Assembly (NCBI GenBank): GCA_003427395.1
Contig: BFEA01000659.1
Coordinates: 56,592-78,682 of the forward strand
DNA length: 22,091 nucleotides
Source: Chara braunii
Taxonomy: Eukaryota; Streptophyta; Charophyceae; Charales; Characeae
Direction: 5' to 3'
Below are positions 1 through 9,300 of the stretch, in pieces. Under the pieces are notes generated by a model. It worked only from the letters and a program-made list of their open reading frames with translations. It was not told where the DNA came from and ran no database searches. The translations under genes and the position numbers were made by a program. Position 1 is the first letter of the stretch; the number at the start of each line of letters is the position of its first letter.

Positions 1-1
1 C

Positions 2-340
2 CGTGCGTTGGCTGATTGTGGTGCAACCGCCAACTACTTCTCACCGCACGGCATTCGTAAGGCACGCTTGGGGATGAAGCAAGTGACTTTGCAAAATCCT
101 TGTCGGACCCAAGTAGGCAACCAAGAGGTTGTCACTTCCACGCATGCAGTCAAAGGTGTGCGCACTACCTTTGACGCTGATCGCACAATCACGTATGAAT
201 TGAACTTCTATGTCCTTGATTAGTGCCCCTTCGATGCGGTTATTGGCTTGGGCTGGTTGCAGGCCCAATGTGAAAGAACCACGTGGAAGGACTCACAATT
301 CATGGTCAAAGATGCCATGGGGATCGAGCGTCCCGTCCTC
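2..340 (+). other. retropepsin (aspartic protease) domain remnant of pol
   Basis: At 14-25 the frame reads D-C-G-A, matching the D-[ST]-G-A active-site turn of retroviral-type aspartic proteases but with Cys at the usual Ser/Thr position. It is followed by an N-Y-F-S stretch as in gypsy proteases. About 70 residues later comes an F-D-A-V-I-G-L-G-W-L stretch, which matches the second conserved retropepsin block (I-L-G-x-x-W-L). A TAG stop at 221-223 falls between the two blocks. Seen: motifs and stop. Known: these proteases act as dimers to cut Gag-Pol. Cys in the active-site turn may be a family variant or a mutation; aligned sister copies would tell. Confidence 0.8.
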
Positions 341-739
341 TTGGATGAGCCGCGCGAGTCCCAAGTGACCTTTCTCAATGCAATGCAATTCTGCAAAAAG
401 TGGCGCAGGCGCAAAACTGATGAGCAAATGTATATAGCCTTTGTTAGGCCTGCTCATGTGCCTTCTATTTTTGCTATACATAGTGATTCTACTCTGCATG
501 ATGTGTCCACCTCGGATGCAACTACTTCTACCTCTACTAAGTCCATCTCTAGTCCAAATGACTCTACTTCTAATCCTGTTGTTTTGGCTGCACCTATACA
601 AACTAACATGCTTGCTCCTGAGAGTGATGATCCCCCTTCGGAAATCCCCCCGGAAATTCGCAACCTTCTCAACCGATTTCCTGACGTCTTGGCCGAACCG
701 CATAGAGTCCCCGTGCGTCCGGTCTGACACAGGATCGAG
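341..739 (+). other. protease-RT linker of pol, Ser/Thr-rich
   Basis: The linker begins basic (a K-K-W-R-R-R-K cluster near 395-415) and becomes Ser/Thr/Asp-rich at about 480-560. It ends with a P-P-E-I-R-N-L-L-N-R-F-P-D-V-L-A segment, which is the conserved lead-in to gypsy RTs (pattern L-L-x-x-F-x-D-V-F). The TGA at 725-727 lies only a few codons before the RT. No separate function is evident. Confidence 0.7.
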
Positions 740-1480
740 TTGATTGAAGGTAGCACTCCTCCAAAGGGTTGTGTCTATCGAATGGGCTCAGGCGAATTGG
801 AGGAGTTGCGAAGGCAGATTGATGAAATGATTGGGAAGGGATGGATCAAGCCGAGTGAGTCGGAGTTTGGTGCACTGGTGTTGTTTGTCCCTAAGAAAGG
901 AGGTAAGTTGCGGATGTGTATTGACTATCGCGGGTTGAATCGGATCACGAGAAAAAATGCATATCCTTTGCCACGTATCGATGATTTGCTTGATGTTGCG
1001 GGTGGGTGCAAAGTCTTCAGCAAGATCGATCTCAAGTCTGGCTACCACCAGATCGAAGTCGATCCTGCGGACCAGCACAAAACCGCATTCAAAACTCGCG
1101 ATGGGTTGTACGAGTTTACCGTAATGCCCTTCGGTCTCACGAATGTGCCAGCCACCTTTCAAAGTCTCATGGACAAAGTGTTCCGCCATCAGATTAACAG
1201 GTTTGTTGTTGTTTATCTGGATCACATACTGATCTTCAACAAATCGATGGAGGAGCACATGAGACACCTTGAGGAAGTGATGCAAATCCTCAAGGACGCG
1301 CAGATCCATCTCAACTTGGAGAAATCTGAGTTTGGGAGGGACAACGTCATCTACCTTGGACATCGGTTGTCTGCTGCAGGCCTAGAGCCCGAGGCAACCA
1401 AGGTTGAGGTCATCCAAAAGTGGCCCCAACCTGCGAATGTCCGCGAGTTGCGTTCTTTTCTTGGTCTTGCGTCGTACTCC
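740..1480 (+). other. reverse transcriptase domain of pol, catalytic site mutated
   Basis: RT motifs appear in order: V-P-K-K-G-G-K-L-R-M-C-I-D-Y-R (about 890-935), the motif A aspartate in K-I-D-L-K-S-G-Y (Asp codon 1028-1030), M-P-F-G-L-T-N-V-P-A-T-F-Q (about 1125-1160), and motif C at 1214-1225. Motif C should be Y-x-D-D, but here it reads Y-L-D-H, with His replacing the second catalytic Asp at 1223-1225. From knowledge of the family, that loss abolishes polymerisation. The thumb/connection region then follows (L-G-H, then L-R-S-F-L-G-L-A-S-Y). The change is a G-to-C transversion, so it differs in kind from the transition-type stops. Confidence 0.92.
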
Positions 1481-1499
1481 TGTAAGTTGGTGCCTAAAT

Positions 1500-2060
1500 T
1501 TTCTATCATCGCCCGTCCATTGTCTAGACTAACAAGCAAGAATGTGTCCTACGCATGGAATGAANAATGCACGACAGCCTTTGAAGCATTGAAAGAGGCT
1601 TTGGTGAGTCATCCGGTGCTCCGCATTGCAGATCCCAAGCTTACATTCGTAGTAACTACGGATGCGAGTTTGTATGGGATTGGTGCAGTGCTGCAGCAAG
1701 ATGATGGTGATGGTTTACGTCCGCTGGAATACTACAGCAAACGCATGCCCAGCCACAAGGTAGCTGCCTCCATGTGGCTGGGCAGCTGCCTCCACTTACA
1801 TGAGAGAGCTCTATGCCTTGAGAGAGGCACTAGACCATTGGAAACACTACCTCTTGGGTCGCCATTTCAAAGTGTTATCGGATCATGAGACTTTGAAGTG
1901 GATTCAGACACAGATAAACCCATCAACTACGCTGACCCGCTGGCTGCATGAGATTGATGTGTATGATTTTGAACTAAAACACCAGAAAGGCTGCTATAAT
2001 CGTGTTGCGGATGCTTTGTCTCACCACCCTGAGTACATGACTTGCCTAGTGGGTTCCTAC
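1500..2060 (+). other. RNase H domain of pol with frameshift
   Basis: This domain degrades the RNA strand during reverse transcription. Conserved acidic blocks are present: T-T-D-A-S (about 1655), E-L-Y-A-L-R-E-A-L (about 1804-1830), L-S-D-H-E (about 1878) and V-A-D-A-L-S (about 2005). The first block is in the upstream frame and the other three are in the downstream frame. The shift is caused by a 22-bp insertion at 1773-1794. All four catalytic acidic positions seem to be retained. The N at 1565 hides one residue. Confidence 0.88.
1762..1794 (+). repeat. 22-bp duplication-type insertion that breaks pol
   Basis: The 11-mer agctgcctcca occurs at 1762-1772 and again at 1784-1794, with 11 other bases (1773-1783) between. 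Removing 22 bases (one 11-mer plus the spacer) puts the upstream and downstream pol frames exactly together, so this is the frameshifting event. The spacer resembles flanking bases only loosely. Replication slippage or patch synthesis at a repaired break would both give this layout. Confidence 0.85.
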
Positions 2061-2198
2061 GATCTTCGCAAGGACTTACAAAAGGAACTCATTGAGCACA
2101 CTGCCAAGGATCCTGAACTCGGTCCCATCCTTGAGCAGATTCGGGCTGACCCTAGTAGTCAGCTTGATTTCCATGAATGTAAGGGCCTTCTCTTCTGA

Positions 2199-3120
2199 CG
2201 CTACGGTAGGCATGACCGGTTGTGTGTACCCAACCATAAGCCAATCATCACTCACTTCTTGGATTTGGCTCATGGCCGGAGTGGACACTTTGGTGTTGAG
2301 AAGACATACGGGAACCTGTTGGAAAGGTTTGTATGGCTTGGAATGAACAGAATGGCGCAAAGGTTTGTGGCTGAGTGTGAAGTTTGTCAGCGCATTAAAC
2401 CATCTCGGTAGAAGCCCTATGGCCTGCTGCACCCTCTTCCTATCCCTGATGGCCTGGGTGAGTCTGTTTCCATTGACTTCACGGACATGGGGAAGAAGAG
2501 CAGAAACGGTTATTCGCAAGTGATGGTGATCGTTGATCGGTTTTCGAAATTTCTAAATCTGATTCCCTTGCCACCTCACGCCCCAACTGACCTTGTGATC
2601 GATGAGTTCAACAAAAGGTACGTGCTACATTATGGCCCCCCGAAAACTCTCGTGAGTGATCGGGACACCAGGTTCATAAGCGCAGACTGGAAAGATTTCA
2701 CCTCCAAAACCTACGACATGAAACTCAAGATGACGTCTGGGCGACACCCCGAAGCCAATGGATTGGCTGAGGAAATCAACCAGACCGTGATCCAGCTTCT
2801 AAGGGCTTTAATTGTACCTGATCAGAACTCTTGGGATGAGGAGTTGCCGATTGTGCAGGGGTTGTACAACAACTCCATCCACTCCTCCAAGGGGTTGATG
2901 CCTAACCGGGTGCAATGGAAAATCAGCAATCCTCTATCTTATCTGTTTCCTGATCAGCCACCTGGCCTAACACCTGGCCAGCCAGGCTACAGCGCCAAGT
3001 TCGATCGCCTACTCAAAGATGCTGTCGCAGCTATGGAGAGGCGACGCAGTGCCATGATTAAACATGCTAACAAGAAGCGCCAGCCTGCACCATTCACAGT
3101 GGGAAGTTATGTATGGGTCA
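2199..3120 (+). other. integrase zinc-binding and catalytic core of pol
   Basis: An H-H-C-C zinc module is visible: A-H and G-H-F-G near 2265-2295, C-E-V-C-Q near 2379-2393. The DDE core follows: Asp in S-I-D-F-T-D (about 2470-2487), Asp in V-S-D-R-D-T-R-F (about 2653-2676), and Glu in G-L-A-E-E-I-N-Q (about 2758-2782). The catalytic triad therefore looks intact. A TAG at 2409-2411 separates zinc module and core. The core's downstream reading is open. Known role: 3'-end processing and strand transfer of the element cDNA in the nucleus. Confidence 0.9.
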
Positions 3121-3525
3121 AAATGTCTGAGTTTTCTGAAGAAGAAGGTGTCTCACNGAAGCTTCTTCCTCAGTACTACGGTCCGTGGCAGGTCTTGAAC
3201 CAGGTAGGGAGTGATTCCTTCGGTCCTTCCTACACGATTGATGTGCCTGCACATTTGCGCACATACCCAGTTTTTCATGCGTCAAAACTGTTNCCATATG
3301 AACCACCTGAGACGTTCAAGTACCGAGAGTCNATGATTCCCCGCGCAATCAATGGCGGCCATGAGGNTGATAGGATTGTCGAACACAGTGGGAAGGGAAG
3401 AAACAGACAGTACAAAGTTCATTTTCTGTACCATCCGTTGGACNATTTCTATTGGATTGCTAGGAAAGACTTACTGCAGAGTGCACCGCGTGTCGTTAAT
3501 GCCTATGAACGATTGATAAGTGCTG
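3121..3525 (+). other. integrase C-terminal region and chromodomain
   Basis: A Y-Y-G-P-W-Q-V-L motif (about 3172-3195) matches the GPY/F module. P-V-F-H-A-S-K-L follows at about 3267, the usual spacer before a chromodomain. From about 3354 the sequence reads like a chromodomain: D-R-I-V-E-H, then R-N-R-Q-Y-K-V-H-F, a Y/H-P-L-D turn, F-Y-W-I-A-R-K-D-L-L, then N-A-Y-E-R. Chromodomains of these elements bind modified histone tails and bias insertion to heterochromatin. Four Ns (3293, 3332, 3367, 3444) fall here, one of them in the first beta strand, so aromatic-cage residues cannot all be checked. Confidence 0.82.
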
Positions 3526-3654
3526 AACAGCAACCAAAGTTTACTGCTACCCTGACTCCTACGGAACACGCCCGATCTCTCTTTGCTATCTGCGCCTATG
3601 ATGCACTATGCAAGGACTCTGATCGAGTTACTCGCTCGAAGGGACCTCGCTCTT

Positions 3655-3667
3655 GAGGGGGGGGTAG
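3655..3667 (+). promoter_or_regulatory. polypurine tract (plus-strand primer)
   Basis: A run of G with one A, starting inside the pol stop codon, ends directly before the TG that opens the LTR. Position and composition fit the polypurine tract that primes plus-strand DNA synthesis. The short tag between the G run and the LTR is common in plant gypsy elements. Confidence 0.8.
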
Positions 3668-4931
3668 TGTAATGACCCTTCATAACACAGACTGAGAACA
3701 CTGCTGATTTCTGAAGTTCTGCCGATGGAATGGATGCCTTGATGAGATTCCCACATTCTGCTGTGTTTTCTAAGTTTGTCTGTGTGTGTGCGTGCTTGTG
3801 ACCTGCATGCCTGTCTGAGTGCTTGTTGGTATGAGTGTGTGTGGGACCCGCAAGGGTACTTGCTTGTTTGGTAGGCCCGTAGGGCAGGTACTTACCTGTG
3901 GCCGTGGCATTGAGGGTTGTAGCAGGGAAAACACTCAAGTGGCGAAGCTAGCGGCCCTGAGGCCCTTGGGGTAGCGGAAAAACACTCAAGTAGGCTGGTA
4001 GGCCGATACTGCACCCCACTGCAGTTGACGTGAGGGGTACTGGAGGCCGAGCAGAAAAGGACAAAGTTGGCAATTGTAGAGTCCAGTAGCGGTAGGGTAA
4101 CCAGTCTGAGTCTAGAGCCTGTACGGGTATCAGGGTCTGCAATGATGTTTCCCTCCGAAACGGAGGAGGTACCGGTTGCTTGGAGAGGCCGAGCGGCCTG
4201 GAAGTCACCGCCCAAGAGGCAAGCAGGCCGCTATATCTAGAGGCGGAGGCAAGAGCTCCACCTCATTCTTCAGTGTGCGAGTTGGGTGTCACGCTGCTGG
4301 AGCGCTAGGTGGAGGAGCGCTGGGCACTACAGCGCTGCTGGGAGGAAGAAGCCGGGAGCTTCCACCTTGGCTATGGTGGAGCTCTACCGGTAGGAGGAGG
4401 AGGGAGAAGNGGACCAAGGAGGAGAGTGGCGAGGTACTTACTGGCTATGGTAGACACCATCTTCATCTCCTTGCTAGGCGCTGCATCAGGAAGGCCCCAG
4501 TGGGGGTAGTGCCGCATCAAGGAAGCTCGGACAGAGTCAGGCATGGCGGTTGAGTGGGCAGCGGCACAGCTGCTGAGTGATGACCTTGGAGTAGGGCAGC
4601 GGTGTAGCTGCTTTGGGTTGTCTTTGGTACCGGAGGCTGAAGCCTCAGTTGTCCGCCATAGCCTCGGCCCGTATGTGGAGGAAGAAGAAGGGCTGCCATG
4701 GCTATGGTGGACCTCATCTTGTGCCTGCAGTAGAAGTGGGACTCGGACATTGATTCTGGTTCAGCTGTTCAACATTATTATTGTTTATTTATTGTTTGAA
4801 TAAGAGAGGAGGAGATAAAGAGGAGGAGGCTGTTGAGCGAAGAAGAAGAGCTTTGTCTTTGGTCTATGCTGAAGTACATGATCTCTTTCTTCTTTCTTAC
4901 TTCTTCTTCTTCTTCTTTCCCTCTCTCTCCT

Positions 4932-5014
4932 CTCAAGTTCTTTCATTTCTTCTGCAATTGGACGGCATTGGGCTCAAGTTCATTCATTTCTTTTCGCAAT
5001 TGGACAACATTGTA
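4932..5014 (+). repeat. 41-bp tandem duplication in LTR U3
   Basis: A unit beginning ctcaagtt at 4932 recurs at 4973, and both copies contain a shared gcaattggac block and end near cattg. The two copies differ by a few substitutions. Duplicated U3 blocks are frequent in LTR promoters and can act as enhancers; that function is inferred. Confidence 0.8.
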
Positions 5015-5101
5015 CTTTCTGATGATTGTGGACTTCAAAATTGGCCAGGATCGTAACACTTACCTTTTTGTATGTGTGTGCTGTCTCACTTTTTCTGTCC
5101 A

Positions 5102-5317
5102 GGTGTCGTTTCGGACTTGCAGTCCCAAGGCCGGACCTCGGGACTGGGTACACCGGAGGCATGCCCGAAATGAGGCCAGGCACATTTTGGCGCCAGACCG
5201 GTAGGTGCAGGCGTCGTTTCTTCCTGCAGGTCCCAAGGCGACGCCTTGGGCTAGGTGCACAGGTACCAGGCCGTTTTTAGGCGAGGCGCATTTCCGCGCC
5301 TTGCTGCATCAGCAGCA
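5102..5317 (+). repeat. approximately 108-bp imperfect tandem repeat in LTR U3
   Basis: Two diverged copies start at gtcgtttc (5104 and 5212). Each continues with a tgcag/gcagg block, cccaagg, a Gly-codon-like ggg stretch and gcgcc/gcgcca. They lie 80-290 bases before the TATA-like box, so they may be promoter-proximal regulatory repeats. Confidence 0.6.
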
Positions 5318-5398
5318 TGGTCTGGACGTCCGGTAGGGACCCAGACCAGCTGGGCCGTTTCTGAGGCCAGCAGCAGGTAGGCCCAGCCCGCCCAGCGC

Positions 5399-5406
5399 TA
5401 CAAATA
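5399..5406 (+). promoter_or_regulatory. TATA-like box of the LTR promoter
   Basis: TACAAATA sits in a GC-rich context (cagcgctacaaatagctggg). A transcription start about 25-35 bases downstream would make R/U5 about 800 bases long. The call is by position and composition only. Confidence 0.5.
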
Positions 5407-6230
5407 GCTGGGCAGCAGCTGGGCAACACACAGTTCGAGTAGCTCACTTCTGGAGCAACACGCTGCTGGTTGAAGCAGCGTTATTCTGCGCCAAGCTACG
5501 GAGTAGGGAGTAGCGGAGTAGGTAGTAGAGAGGGGCGGAGGCCTTACCTGCAAGCGACGAACTTACCTGGCGCCATAGCTGGGCTCCGCGCGGTACCTGC
5601 ACACGACGACGACCACAGTCAGTACGGTGACAGCTACCTGCAGGTGAGATGGCAAGGAGGACGTCATCTTCTTCTTCTTCCTCCTCCATCTCTTTCTCTC
5701 CTTTCTCCTTCTTCTTCCTCTTTCTTACCTTCTTCTTCATCTACGAAAGTGAGAGAGATCATCGGTAGGGAATACAGGCAGAGGTTATGTTGGGCACATT
5801 GCCCAGGATCTGATTCGACATTCTGGGACAGACATTGATTGGACACTCGGCAAGGGACTATTTTTGGGACTTCGCTATTGCGATCTTGGTCTACTCCCTC
5901 GCCTCCTTCTCCTTCGTCTTGTCCCTTTCCCCCATCTCTCATCCGTGGTATCTCCCCATGTATGTGTGCGAAGGAGGGACCTTTCTTCTGTGATTGCGGT
6001 CCCTCCTCCCTTCTCACATGTGTGATGTATGATGGATGTCGGGTCAGTCCAGATCAGATCAGATCTTCTCTTTAAGTCTTCCACTGCGCCACTTTGTGCC
6101 ATCTTGTATGTATCGGAATGTACATTGCTTGTTGATGCTACGCTGACCTTGCATTGTCCATTTCAGTCCTTTTCATCACATTGCGGATCCTTGGCTCCCT
6201 ACGCATTGTCCCATTGGGCATGCGCCAGTT

Positions 6231-6243
6231 TGGTATCGGAGCC
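6231..6243 (+). promoter_or_regulatory. primer-binding site, initiator-Met tRNA type
   Basis: TGGTATCGGAGCC differs by one base (G for A at position 8) from TGGTATCAGAGCC, the complement of the plant initiator-Met tRNA 3' end used by many plant LTR elements. It starts 3 bases after the inferred LTR end. Its presence downstream of this LTR means the LTR also served as, or was fused to, the 5' LTR of another internal region. Confidence 0.8.
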
Positions 6244-6286
6244 CCGCTTGTGAATCAGGACAACCTGATCTGACACAAGCGCGGGG
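6242..6286 (+). other. leader stem-loop just downstream of the primer-binding site
   Basis: ccccgcttgtg (6242-6252) pairs with cacaagcgcgggg (6274-6286) with a 2-base bulge, and inside it atcagg pairs with cctgat around an acaa loop. In retroelements, hairpins at this place can act in RNA dimerisation or packaging; here that is inference. Confidence 0.7.
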
Positions 6287-6300
6287 ACAATCGAAGATGG

Positions 6301-6323
6301 ATTGATTGATTGATTGATTAATC

Positions 6324-6359
<36 letters not shown>
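6301..6359. repeat. (ATTG)n microsatellite at the LINE 3' end
   Basis: About 15 tetranucleotide units, interrupted once near 6317-6325. On the minus strand this is (CAAT)n and follows the LINE A coding sequence directly. It may be the element's simple-repeat tail, as known in several LINE clades with non-poly(A) tails. Confidence 0.9.
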
Positions 6360-6360
6360 C

Positions 6361-9300
6361 GCCACAGTCTGTCCCACCAACGCCACGTCAATATGGCCAC
6401 CGGACACTGCATGAAGATGTGTTTGATGGTCTCGTTCCATTTTCGTGAGGGGAAGGCTGTGAGGCACCATTAACACCAGGGTAGTGCAACACCTTTCTGC
6501 TCCAGATGAGTGTTGTCGATTAACCAGGCGTTTGTGGGGAGGCAGCGGTGGGCGATCTGCCACTGTAATGAAGTAATTTTAGACAACCGGGCTTTATTTT
6601 CGCTGAACCATTTGATGGGCGTGACGAGGGCCCGGTCCCTCAGTTGCCTCTTTAAGTGGAGCATCCTGTATGTGGTTCTGACCAACAAATTCTGAAGGTG
6701 GATCTCCTTGGTTGGCCCATTCGTTGGTCTGCCTGCAGGCCCAGTCGTCGGTTTCCTGGCAGGCTGCCATTTCCGTTTTAAGGGGTCCAAAGCCAACTCC
6801 TGAACGGGGGACTGGGGCTGAAAAACAAAAAAGTTAGTGTCATCTCCTAGCACACGTACACGGAAGACCTCCTCCCTCTCCCGCCATAGGAAAGGGTTGC
6901 GGGAGCCCCTCAACTGGTTTCTCGGCCCAAGTGAATAGAATTCCACTAGTACGCCTGTGCGTCGAAGTTGGTGGATCCTGGCACTCATGTGCGGCTCCCC
7001 CCGCAGGCCAACCCAATCGCCCTCTTGGAGGGTAGGACCCCGTCGCGGTATTCCGTACCATGCAAGTGGGATGGCGTCAGTGATCATGTCCAAGTGATTG
7101 TCTATGTGGTGGCAGTACCGGAGGCCGTCCCGTAGTTGCACTGCTGACTTCCAGTCTTTTCTTTCCAGATCCCATAGCTGTCCCACCCGCATGATCCCAT
7201 GCTGCACCCACCCCTTCCACGGTGATGCTGAACTGCAGAGCACTTGCCCTGAGTGAGGTGTAATCCACCGATTTCCAAATAGTGGTTGCCGGGCCACTTC
7301 CTCCCATCGTTCAGGTGTTTGCTTTTCAGGGAGGGGCAGCTGACGCCAGGATTCCAATAACGACGGTCAGACTTGTTCCACTGCCTGACCCTGAATTTTT
7401 CGAGGGATCGACCAGTACCTGTCTTCTAGCCATGTGAGCGGGTGGAGTCCACTTGGGGCCGGTGGGCTAAATGGGCTATATGTTCCAGGGCCAGAGCCCG
7501 CCAGGGGCAGTGAGTGGAAAAAAAAGCAGTTTTTTTATCATTTGGAGGCGGAGGGTTCGTACTTGCGTTTGGGGGTCAATGATACCCAAGCCTCCCCCTT
7601 TCGTTGGTTGAATCACCGAATCCCATGCCACCCGGTTTAGCACATTTGCCCGCTCGTCTTCACCACGCCACATTTGCTTAGTGCCCAGAGAACCGATTTG
7701 TACCACAATGTAACTACATTGTTGATAGCTAGTGCTCGTCCCAAAAGCGAGGTGTGTTTGTTTCGCCACTTGGACAGCTTGGCCAGGGCTGGTGCACTGA
7801 TCGATTCGTCATTTAACGGTGGGCGCCCGCAAGCGGACATGGACGCCCCCAAGATCCGCAGCAGAGCTTCCAAAGGAAGTCATCGTATGTGGGGGGAGTC
7901 AGGGGGTCTCCCCCCTTGATGGTGGATCCACCAACCCTGGGTTTTGTTTCCCCAATTTACGGCCATGTCCGAGACATTTGCAAAGCGTTCCATCAACCGT
8001 GTCACTTCTTCCATATTTTCTTGCGTGGCGTTGACCATGATGGTTAGGTCGTCCGCGAATAGCGAGCATATTGGTATGGCTTCCTCCGGGATCCGAGATA
8101 TGCTTATTCTGGACAAATCCGTATTTGCCTGCAGGTCAGCAGATAGAGCCTCCATAATGATAAGAAAAAGAAAGGGCGCAATAGGATCTGATTGTCGCAC
8201 CGACCTTTCCAATTTTATTGGCGGGGCCAGGGACCCATTGATTTGTACCCTTGTGGTGACATTCTGGTGTAGTATCCTTATCCAACGACGAAAGACCGGT
8301 CCGAAGTCCAATTTTTCTAGGCACTTGTCAAAAAAAAGCCAATCTACGTGATCGTAGGCTTTTTCAAAATCGATGAAGATGAAGGCCGCGTTTTTCTTCG
8401 ATGGACGAGTTAGCTGCCTCATTTCGTGAATTAAAAGAATATTTTCATGAATGTGTCTGTGTTGCATGAAGCCCATCTGGGATGGATGTATCAGCTCCTC
8501 TAGAACTGGGATCATTTGGTTTGCCAATGCTTTTGCCACCATCTTATAGGTAACAATCAAAAGGGTGATGGGGCGGTAGTTCCGAATGTTCGTCTTATCT
8601 TCTTTTTTATAGAGGAGAGACAACACGCCTTGGGCAACCAATTCCCCCATATCCCCTGAACGCCATACTTTTGCGTAATAGTCCATCAGATCCGAACTCA
8701 ACTGGTTCCATGTCGTTTCCCAAAATTCCTTTGGGAGGCCGTCCATATCTCGTCCTTTGAAAGGGGTGCCTCAAGCTATCCCTTTGCTCCGGGGCGAGTG
8801 TCTTGGTCATAGGTTGCAGGAAGTCCTCAATCTGGCGCAGACGGGTTTCTTCCTCAGTGGGGGGGATATGCGAGGCAAACACATCTTTGAGAAAATCACG
8901 GGCTATTTTGACGCAGCCAGCTGTGGTGAGGATGGGGTTCTCCTCTGTCCTCTCCAGGTCGTACAGGGCTTCTACTACAGTACGCTTAGATCTGGCTTGG
9001 GCAAGCCCAAAGAATTTGGAGTCCATTGTGCCTTCAGTAGAGTGTTTGGATAGCTTCCCTCAGATTCCCGCACCTTGCCACCTATACTGAGCTTGTCGGA
9101 AAAGTTCAGCTTTAACTTTGTTAATGCATTGAATATGCTGCTCCGTCGTACGCGGGTTGTGTTGCCGGTCCAACTCGCGCTGTTCCAGCTCTTGGAGCTA
9201 CTGCATTAGGTCGATCTCATGTTGGTGACGTTGTCTACCGAATTGCTTAGAGAATTCGTTACATTTTTTAGCCAGAAAGAAGAGTCCATTGTTGAACCAG

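Larger units (their letters stand above)
2..3656 (+). pseudogene. pol: chromovirus pol polyprotein, decayed
   Basis: A pol polyprotein encodes the enzymes that process, reverse-transcribe and integrate the element. Reading is continuous in one frame except for TAG at 221-223, TGA at 725-727, TGA at 2196-2198 and TAG at 2409-2411, plus a +1 shift at 1773-1794. Homology resumes immediately after each break, so these are lesions in a former single ORF and not gene boundaries. Each stop is one transition away from a Gln, Arg or Trp codon. The last 416 codons (2412-3656) are open apart from ambiguous bases. Ns at 1565, 3158, 3293, 3332, 3367 and 3444 leave single residues undetermined. The TGA at 3654-3656 is the natural end and overlaps the polypurine tract. 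Confidence 0.93.
1..6227 (+). mobile_element. Ty3/gypsy chromovirus LTR retrotransposon, 3' portion
   Basis: The window opens inside pol. The order protease, RT, RNase H, integrase, chromodomain, polypurine tract, LTR is that of Ty3/gypsy elements of the chromovirus branch. Gag and the 5' LTR would lie upstream of base 1 and are not visible. All pol pieces read on the plus strand: one frame from base 2 to about 1772, and the next frame from about 1795 to 3656. The copy is defective through four stops, one frameshift and an RT active-site substitution. Six of the seven isolated single N bases of the window lie in its pol and the seventh in its LTR, suggesting a repeat family with similar copies that the assembly could not separate. 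Confidence 0.95.
3668..6227 (+). repeat. long terminal repeat, about 2.56 kb
   Basis: The start is TGTAATGACCC directly after the polypurine tract, a typical plant gypsy LTR opening. The end is placed at the CA of gcgcca (6227) because a primer-binding site begins at 6231. The segment has no credible ORF. It has CT-rich blocks (4890-4960, 5665-5745), two duplications (4932 and 5102), a TATA-like promoter at 5399 and a possible splice donor (ctgcag/gtgaga, 5639-5650) followed by a pyrimidine tract. No second LTR copy is in the window, so the exact ends rest on flanking signals. An N occurs at 4410. Confidence 0.75.

Noticed and set aside
788-1363. 191-codon minus-strand frame over the gypsy RT
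   Set aside because: Antisense of a well-supported RT domain.
4176-4553. 125-codon plus-strand frame within the LTR
   Set aside because: Gly/Arg-rich, contains an N, no family motif, and lies in non-coding LTR sequence.
6301-6359. CRISPR-like regular array in the (ATTG)n tract
   Set aside because: A simple tetranucleotide repeat with no spacers.
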